Shown: positions 61,500 through 64,000 of the stretch, piece after piece
Layout: every line of letters starts with the position of its first letter
How positions within the stretch are numbered: position 1 is the stretch's first letter
NCBI RefSeq assembly: GCF_001613065.1
Contig: NZ_BDBQ01000009.1
Location: 62,001-126,000, forward strand
DNA length: 64,000 nt
Source: Nocardia miyunensis NBRC 108239
Lineage (GTDB): Bacteria > Actinomycetota > Actinomycetes > Mycobacteriales > Mycobacteriaceae
Direction of reading: 5' to 3'
Translations under genes and position numbers: made by a program
The notes under the pieces: model-generated
The model's input: the letters and a program-made list of their open reading frames with translations, nothing else
Told to the model about the DNA's origin: nothing
Databases searched by the model: none

Positions 61500-61785
61500 T
61501 ACGCGGCGGATCGTTTCTCGCACAGGGGATGCCAAAGATGAGCACTCTGCCATCTCTCCGGTCGAAAGCCACTCCGGAAGGGTGCACCAGCACCATCATC
61601 TCCCCTGGTAGAGAACATAATTAGCGCCCGCTGAGAATTGTTCGAAGAGGAGTAGAAGGTGAGTTACCGCTCGGATTACCGTCTTCGATAGGGCTGACGC
61701 CCGGTTACAGCAAAGCAGCGCTGCCCGGTCCGACGCCCGCCCCGCGCGCAATCGGCGCGGGGACGACGGTGACAGGAGGTCACAG
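61500..61785. other. Leader region of PucR paralogue
   Basis: 286 bp without a gene. CCCCGCGC (61740-61747) and GCGCGGGG (61755-61762) form a hairpin 23 bp before the GTG start, and AGGAGG follows it. Confidence 0.45.
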
Positions 61786-63066
61786 GTGACGATCGACAGC
61801 CTCGCCCGCCCCGAACCGGACATGGTGAGACAACCCATGTCCCCGTCGGTACGCGATGTCGACACACTCACCCGCACCGTGCTCGCCCGCCTCGCCGAAT
61901 CCGCCGAGATATCCGAACAGGCCGAACAGTTCATCTCCGCGGATCTCAAAGCCATCGTGCGGGCCTGCGCCGAGTTGATGATCCAGGGCATGAACGGCGG
62001 CCCGCTCCCCTGCCCCGCCGAACGTCTGGAGAGCGCGGCGGCCGGATGCGCCCGCGCCGAGATTCCGATCGATGCGGTCCTGTCCGCGGTGCGCGCGGGA
62101 TTCACCGTGGCGCTCGAGCAGATGTTCGCGCGCACGAGTCCGGCGAACGCGCACGGCGTGCACACGGCCACCACCACGATCCTCGAGCTGTCGAAGGTGT
62201 TCAACTCCGCGGTCGGCACGGCGTATGTGCGCGAGCGTCGCGCCGAGGCCGCCGAACAGCAGACCGCGGCGCACAGTCTGACCTCCGCGCTGCTCGCCGG
62301 GACCAGCACCGCGACGGCCGGTGCACGCGAATTACCGGTCGCCGACAGGTATTTCGTCCTCGCCGTGGGCCTCGCGGCCCATCCCGACGAGACCCGGCCG
62401 CATCTGGACCGCCGGGTCGTCGCGCGGCGCAAGCTGCGGCGGGTGCAGGCCGAGCTGGCGACCGCGCTCGGGGGCCGGGCGTTGTCCCTGTTGTCCGTGG
62501 ACGGCGGCACCGTTCTCGTACCGTCCACGGCCGCAACCGATTCCGAGCTCGACGGTCTGGTCGGCGGCCTGTCCGGGGCGGCCCAGACGCCGATCACGGT
62601 CACGGTCGTGACCGCCCGGCCGCACGAGGTGCCCGGCGCGGCCCACCTGGCCCACGAATTGCTGGACACCGTGCAGCATCTGGGCCTGGGCCCCGGCCTG
62701 TACCGGTTCACCGAACTGGCCCTGCAATATCAACTGACCCGCCCCGGAACCGCCCGTGACGCACTCGAAACCCGGCTGAACCCACTGGACGAACACCCCG
62801 ATCTGCTGGAGACCCTGCGGATCTACATCGCCGCCAACCTCAGCCGCGTCCGAACCGCCCGCCTGCTGGACGTACACCCGAACACCGTGGACTACCGCCT
62901 GCGCCGCATCGCGGGCCTCACCGGCTTCGACCCCGCCCAGACCACGGGCCTGTGGTACCTGCATTCGGCCCTGGTGGCACGCATGGGCCGACACCCGAGC
63001 CCCGCGGCCCCGCTCCGGATTCCGCCTGGCCACAATGCGGACCGACTCGACAGCGACTGCGCCTGA
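61786..63066 (+). CDS. PucR/CdaR-family transcriptional regulator
   Basis: 426 residues, the paralogue of the protein at 21425. They share the helical N-terminus, the block VARRKLRRVQAELATALGG, the CdaR GGDEF-like region (LSLLSVDGGTVLVPSTAATD) and the HTH VRTARLLDVHPNTVDYRLRR. GTG 61786 has AGGAGG 6 nt upstream. The C-terminal tail (about 20 residues) extends beyond its relative. Ligand and targets unknown. Confidence 0.85.
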   Translation: MTIDSLARPEPDMVRQPMSPSVRDVDTLTRTVLARLAESAEISEQAEQFISADLKAIVRACAELMIQGMNGGPLPCPAERLESAAAGCARAEIPIDAVLSAVRAGFTVALEQMFARTSPANAHGVHTATTTILELSKVFNSAVGTAYVRERRAEAAEQQTAAHSLTSALLAGTSTATAGARELPVADRYFVLAVGLAAHPDETRPHLDRRVVARRKLRRVQAELATALGGRALSLLSVDGGTVLVPSTAATDSELDGLVGGLSGAAQTPITVTVVTARPHEVPGAAHLAHELLDTVQHLGLGPGLYRFTELALQYQLTRPGTARDALETRLNPLDEHPDLLETLRIYIAANLSRVRTARLLDVHPNTVDYRLRRIAGLTGFDPAQTTGLWYLHSALVARMGRHPSPAAPLRIPPGHNADRLDSDCA

Positions 63067-63553
63067 TCCACCGCGAGCTGCATGTGCGGCAACGTATTTG
63101 CTCAATGCCCCCGTCAAGTCCGGTGCGCCCTCTCGACAGCAACAGAGCCCGAATTGCCGAGACCGATTCTCCGCCAACATATCCGCGAAAAGCGGCCCCT
63201 TCAACCTTTCGGCAGCAACAGAGCCCGGCCCCGCCGCGAACCGTCTGTCCGCCAACATATCCGAGCACAGCGGCGCTCGCCCCCAACGAACGATTTCGAC
63301 CAGCCTCGCAGTTCGAGACGCATGGAAGCGGAGCACATCTGGGTAGCTACAACACCTTGTCGGCAGACGGCTCCGCTCCACGACGCCCGGTCGAGGTACC
63401 CTCTGTCCGGAGGTGACGACAACGTCGGCCCGGCCGATTCGGAGCTACCCGAAGGGGGCGTATGCGCAGGTTCGACGCCACGGGCAGGCGCGAATCACCA
63501 TGGTCCGCTTCGGCATGCCGCGCCGGTGACCGCTGCGGCCGGGTGAGCCGACG
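63067..63553. other. Intergenic repeat region
   Basis: 487 bp without a supported gene. Its left half holds the 77-bp tandem repeats (63087-63263); the right half leads to the P-loop gene. Confidence 0.5.
63087..63263. repeat. Degenerate 77-bp tandem repeats
   Basis: CAGCAACAGAGCCCG occurs at 63137-63151 and 63213-63227 (76 bp apart), and TCCGCCAACATATCCG at 63170-63185 and 63248-63263 (78 bp apart). A more diverged copy appears to begin near 63087 (GCGGCAACGTATTTG). Roughly two and a half copies. Confidence 0.75.
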
Positions 63554-64000
63554 GTGAGCCGACGGCGAATCTCCGTGGTCGGCGCGGCCGGATCGGGTAA
63601 GAGCACGCTGGCCCGGCGGATCTCCCGGCAACTGGGCGTACCGTATATCGAACTCGACGCCATCCATCACCAGCCGGGCTGGACGCCGATGCCCGAGAAC
63701 GAATTCCGCGCCGCGGTCGCCGAGCGGATCGCCTGCGAGGCATGGGTGAGCGACGGCAACTATCGCGGCAAACTCGGAGATCTGGTGTGGCGCAACGCCG
63801 ATACCGTGGTCTGGTTCGATCTGCCGCGCCCGCTGGTCGCTCTGCAGCTCATTCGCCGGACGCTCGGGCGCGTGATCACCCGGCGCGTGCTGTGGAACGG
63901 CAACCGGGAAAGCTGGCGCGACATCTTCACCCTCGATCCCGAACGATCGATCATCGTCTGGTCCTGGACGTCCCACCCCGCCCTGCGAGCACGCTACGTT
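63554..64000 (+). CDS. P-loop kinase-like protein (FlaR/adenylate kinase-like), 3' cut by window
   Basis: GTG 63554 begins VSRRRISVVGAAGSGKSTLA; the P-loop GAAGSGKS is at residues 10-17. Then YIELDAIHHQPGWTPMPENE, VSDGNYRGKLGDLVWRNADT and VVWFDLPRPL follow, as in the DNA-topology-modulation FlaR and adenylate-kinase-like nucleotide kinases. The frame stays open for 149 codons to the window end. An 11-bp duplication (GGTGAGCCGAC twice, 63542-63563) gives an earlier GTG that stops at once. Confidence 0.82.
   Translation, partial: MSRRRISVVGAAGSGKSTLARRISRQLGVPYIELDAIHHQPGWTPMPENEFRAAVAERIACEAWVSDGNYRGKLGDLVWRNADTVVWFDLPRPLVALQLIRRTLGRVITRRVLWNGNRESWRDIFTLDPERSIIVWSWTSHPALRARYV

Noticed and set aside
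63087..63263. CRISPR array
   Set aside because: Only two to three copies, long degenerate units, no unique spacers and no cas genes.
1..64000. tRNA or rRNA genes
   Set aside because: No cloverleaf-like or rRNA-like segment was recognised in the gaps; gaps are short and mostly explained.

Overview
The window is high-GC actinobacterial chromosome, most likely from a mycolic-acid producer such as Nocardia. The evidence is two antigen 85-type mycolyltransferase-like secreted esterases, a wax ester synthase/DGAT-like protein, F420-dependent-type oxidoreductases, an XRE (DUF5753-type)/DUF397 pair, eight TetR regulators and many GTG or TTG starts. The genus is inferred from gene content; no rRNA or tRNA gene was seen. 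Roughly sixty genes are called, most of them single genes or divergent regulator/target pairs.

Region by region. 1-8 kb: TetR/DoxX and TetR/SDR divergent pairs, an ohrR-ohr peroxide-response operon with its operator, an NmrA-like reductase facing a TetR gene across two identical operators, an unknown protein and an ABC1-family kinase. 8-14 kb: four secreted esterases or lipases (two antigen 85-like, one GHSQGG lipase, one LIP-family lipase) separated by strong hairpins. 14-19 kb: APH-like and thioesterase-like genes, then an XRE/DUF397 locus and two small orphan ORFs whose promoters share 12-bp-phased GCANNTG boxes. 19-31 kb: TetR, a secreted HNH-like lipoprotein, a PucR/CdaR regulator with a methyltransferase, a KimA-type K+ importer, a solitary TnpB element, a WS/DGAT-like protein lacking its catalytic Asp, and an amino-acid permease. 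30-39 kb: MFS/MarR pair, dienelactone hydrolase lipoprotein, gluconokinase, UspA, Ddn-like protein, alpha/beta hydrolase/TetR pair with a double palindrome, a neutral ceramidase, and a 31-codon hydrophobic peptide gene with its own promoter and terminator. 39-42 kb: a decayed GH3 glycosidase fragment, a MerR regulator fused to a DnaN sliding-clamp-like module, and an overlapping TPR-like gene. 42-52 kb: epoxide hydrolase, acyl-CoA dehydrogenase, methyltransferase, MarR/MFS/LysR, ECF41-type sigma factor facing a DoxX-like target, an HTH-PASTA fusion and a beta-lactamase-fold serine hydrolase. 52-58 kb: a kynurenine-pathway cluster (tryptophan dioxygenase with a frameshift, kynureninase, PaaX-type regulator, divergent arylformamidase-like fusion), then an LLM oxidoreductase and an AurF-type di-iron oxygenase. 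58-64 kb: TetR, second ABC1 kinase, TetR, a second PucR/CdaR paralogue, a block of degenerate 77-bp tandem repeats, and a P-loop kinase cut by the window end.

How genes work together. TDO, the formamidase-like protein and kynureninase would turn tryptophan into anthranilate. OhrR senses organic peroxides and controls Ohr. The ECF41 factor probably drives DoxX. The XRE/DUF397 locus appears to share operator sequences with two orphan small genes. The most novel-looking items are that shared-operator regulon, the 31-aa peptide gene and the MerR-clamp fusion.
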